Shown in pieces: positions 4,570 through 6,034 of a DNA stretch of 6,034 nt. Each line of letters starts with the position of its first letter. The stretch's first letter is position 1. Origin of the DNA: Sulfurimonas sp. GTDB lineage: Bacteria; Campylobacterota; Campylobacteria; Campylobacterales; Sulfurimonadaceae. The stretch is from positions 1-6,034 of the forward strand of contig JAFLJZ010000099.1 of assembly GCA_022712775.1 (NCBI GenBank). The letters are read 5' to 3'. The notes beneath the pieces were generated by a model, which had not been told where the DNA came from, did no database searches, and saw only the letters and a program-made list of their open reading frames with translations. Position numbers and translations under genes: made by a program.

Positions 4570-5934
4570 TTAATTTCCAACATTTTTCTTCTTCCTTTTT
4601 AGATGGTTTATCGAGTTTGTGGATATTGTAGATTTATGTATATCTTTATCAAGCCGAGGTTTTGACTTCCTATTTGGTCTTATAACTATTGTATTGGTTA
4701 AAAACAACTTTTCCATCTGTTCTAGCATCTCATCAAGTGGATTGTCTAGGTAGAGTAAATCAAACACCTTATGCTTTATAAGATTGAAAGAAACTGCTTT
4801 ATTCACTTTTTGGATATATTTATTGTCTTTGGTTTTTTCTTTTAGCTCTTCGTTCATATCATAAGTCATTACAGACTCATAGTTTGTTAGAAATATAGTT
4901 GCAAAGAAGTCTTGCTTTACTGCGAGGGCTGTTTGACCTGTGAAATTTTCTAATCCTAATCTGTTTTTAATGAGATCGAAGTATGTTTCAATACCCCATC
5001 TTAGAGCGTATAGCTCTTTAAAGTTTGATGTTTTTAACCTCTCTGTATCAAGCACATTAGTTGCTAATACTTCAACAGTACCATTGTCTAAAATAACTTG
5101 TACAAATCTAATTTTCATCTTTGTAGGAATATTATTTTCCCGTAGTTGTTCTCTCAAATATTTAGGTGCATTTATTTCAATTACTACATCCTTCTTCTCT
5201 GAATATGCATCAAACAAGAATTTTGCTTTGGAGAAGATATTTGTTCTAATTCTACAAAGTATGTTTGTATTATTATGAACTGCTGCGAATAACTCAAATG
5301 AAGGATAGCCTCTGTCCATGATAGTTAAATCATCTAGTGTACAATCGTATAGGTGTTGTAGTGCTAAAGTTCTCTCATCGTAAACAATGAGGTCATTATC
5401 TTCACTTTTATTTTTGTTAGTGATGGATGAATCTATTGCAATATTATTAAGTACATCAAATAAACATGAGATTCTAGCTTGGGATACATCTTTAGCAAAG
5501 TCTTTGATTTGGCATTTAACCTTCATAGGATTAAATTCTTTTTTTACATCTACTGTATTTGGAAGTGTTGTGACTGAACCATCTATTGCAAGTACTCTAT
5601 AGCCTTTATAGGTTTCATACTCACCATCTTCATAGAACATATCTCGAGCCATCTCTGAAAACTCTTTAAAGGCTGTATAATTTAGTTTTTTTCTAGCTTG
5701 TGTATATGCACTATTAGTGATAGTTACATCTTCACCTAAATTTAATTGGGTATCGTTGAGAGAGTTCTGTAAAGACTTATTGCTCTTTTTAATCATCATG
5801 GTCATAATTTTATCAAATCCTAGCTTTCTAGTTCTTGTAAAAGAGTTCTTACCGATTTTATGTTTGTTCTTAAAATCTTCTTCTCTTTTTTTATCTCTAA
5901 AAACCGCTGAAAATCCAGCAGTTTTTTTTAACAT
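4570..5934 (-). CDS. IS4-family transposase (DDE type, 454 aa)
   Basis: This is a cut-and-paste DDE transposase. Numbering from the ATG at 5934, the catalytic triad is visible: D118 in LAIDGS, D207 in IMDRGY, and E316 within the IS4 signature Y-x2-R-x3-E-x6-K (Y309, R312, E316, K323), followed by NRLGLENFTG. The long beta-rich stretch between the second D and the E (about 209-308) is the insertion domain usual for this family. The N-terminal about 100 residues are basic and helical, fitting DNA binding, and the C-terminus is Lys/Arg-rich. The open frame begins at a TTG (5940), but ATG 5934 is preferred because AAGGA (5945-5941) lies 6 bases upstream of it. No stop or frameshift interrupts it. 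It is transcribed toward the recombinase operon. Confidence 0.9.
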   Translation of the reverse strand: MLKKTAGFSAVFRDKKREEDFKNKHKIGKNSFTRTRKLGFDKIMTMMIKKSNKSLQNSLNDTQLNLGEDVTITNSAYTQARKKLNYTAFKEFSEMARDMFYEDGEYETYKGYRVLAIDGSVTTLPNTVDVKKEFNPMKVKCQIKDFAKDVSQARISCLFDVLNNIAIDSSITNKNKSEDNDLIVYDERTLALQHLYDCTLDDLTIMDRGYPSFELFAAVHNNTNILCRIRTNIFSKAKFLFDAYSEKKDVVIEINAPKYLREQLRENNIPTKMKIRFVQVILDNGTVEVLATNVLDTERLKTSNFKELYALRWGIETYFDLIKNRLGLENFTGQTALAVKQDFFATIFLTNYESVMTYDMNEELKEKTKDNKYIQKVNKAVSFNLIKHKVFDLLYLDNPLDEMLEQMEKLFLTNTIVIRPNRKSKPRLDKDIHKSTISTNSINHLKRKKKNVGN

Positions 5935-5959
5935 AACCAATCCTTAATATAATAGATAT

Positions 5960-5965
5960 ATTATA
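5960..5965 (-). promoter_or_regulatory. -10 box of the transposase gene
   Basis: Read on the minus strand, 5965-5960 is TATAAT, 25 bases upstream of the preferred ATG, in A/T-rich sequence without a clear -35. It lies inside the IS right end, so the element carries its own promoter. Confidence 0.45.
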
Positions 5966-5996
5966 GTGAAATAGTGCTTTTAAAATGCTTTAAATC

Positions 5997-6020
5997 CCGT
6001 ATCATAGGGGTTTTATAGGC
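5997..6020 (-). repeat. IS4-like element, right inverted repeat
   Basis: The reverse complement reads GCCTATAAAACCCC followed by TATGATACGG and matches the left repeat at 4535-4557 with one gap and four mismatches. It lies 62 bases upstream of the transposase start codon. Confidence 0.65.
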
Positions 6021-6034
6021 ATTCCTGCAACTGA

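Larger units (their letters stand above)
4533..6022 (-). mobile_element. IS4-family insertion sequence
   Basis: The element consists of one DDE transposase gene on the minus strand flanked by imperfect inverted repeats at 4535-4557 and 5997-6020. Total length is about 1.49 kb, normal for the family. The exact outer ends are uncertain by several bases on each side, because the sequence beyond the aligned repeats does not match and no convincing target-site duplication is seen. Only 12-14 bases lie beyond the right end in this window. The transposase is intact, so the element may be active. Confidence 0.75.

Noticed and set aside
5935..5940. TTG start for the transposase at 5940
   Set aside because: The AAGGA motif directly touches the TTG, leaving no spacer; it is correctly spaced for the ATG at 5934.
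4940..5947. Plus-strand open frames opposite the transposase, and similar ones opposite the hip genes
   Set aside because: They lack ribosome binding sites and lie on the opposite strand of well-supported genes; their hydrophobic composition comes from reading the complementary strand.

Overview
The window is strongly A+T-rich, with AAAGGAG/AAGGAGG-type ribosome binding sites and TATAAT boxes that lack a clear -35. Together with the kinds of small DNA-binding proteins present, this suggests a Campylobacterota chromosome (Sulfurimonas-, Sulfurovum- or Arcobacter-like). That assignment is inference from style and cannot be proved without a search. Every recognisable gene belongs to the accessory genome: a phage-type repressor, a toxin-antitoxin operon, a site-specific recombinase with two companion genes, and an insertion sequence. 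No housekeeping gene or RNA gene is seen.

Layout. Bases 1-209 carry no gene but hold two strong consecutive hairpins (37-69 and 74-98), a weak third one, and then an extended -10 promoter for a 94-residue CI-like helix-turn-helix protein (210-494, +). Converging on it, with a gap of only 5 bases, is a minus-strand three-gene operon (2025 down to 500). It encodes an Xre-family regulator (hipB-like), a free-standing HipA N-subdomain protein (hipS-like) and a HipA-type Ser/Thr kinase (hipT-like), which is the tripartite HipBST toxin-antitoxin arrangement. Its promoter region has two identical perfect 16-bp palindromes 61 bp apart. The promoter-proximal copy covers the predicted transcription start, so they are good candidates for HipB operators.

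From 2315 to 4399 three plus-strand genes are packed together: a small winged-helix-like protein (possible excisionase or recombination directionality factor), a 433-residue tyrosine recombinase overlapping it by 13 bp, and a 167-residue protein of unknown function whose start lies 1 base after the recombinase stop. The promoter-like segment upstream of this operon (2176-2195) matches 18 of 20 bases of the promoter of the CI-like gene (165-184). The repressor at the left may therefore control both itself and the recombinase operon, as in a prophage or integrative element; this is a hypothesis.

The right part (about 4533-6022) is an IS4-family insertion sequence with imperfect inverted ends and a full-length DDE transposase on the minus strand. 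Just outside its left end is a run of 11 C residues.

Taken together this looks like part of an integrative element or genomic island: recombinase and companion genes for movement, a repressor that may keep them quiet, a HipBST module as likely stabilising or defensive cargo, and a later IS insertion. No att site or boundary could be identified, and the edges of the element may lie outside the window.
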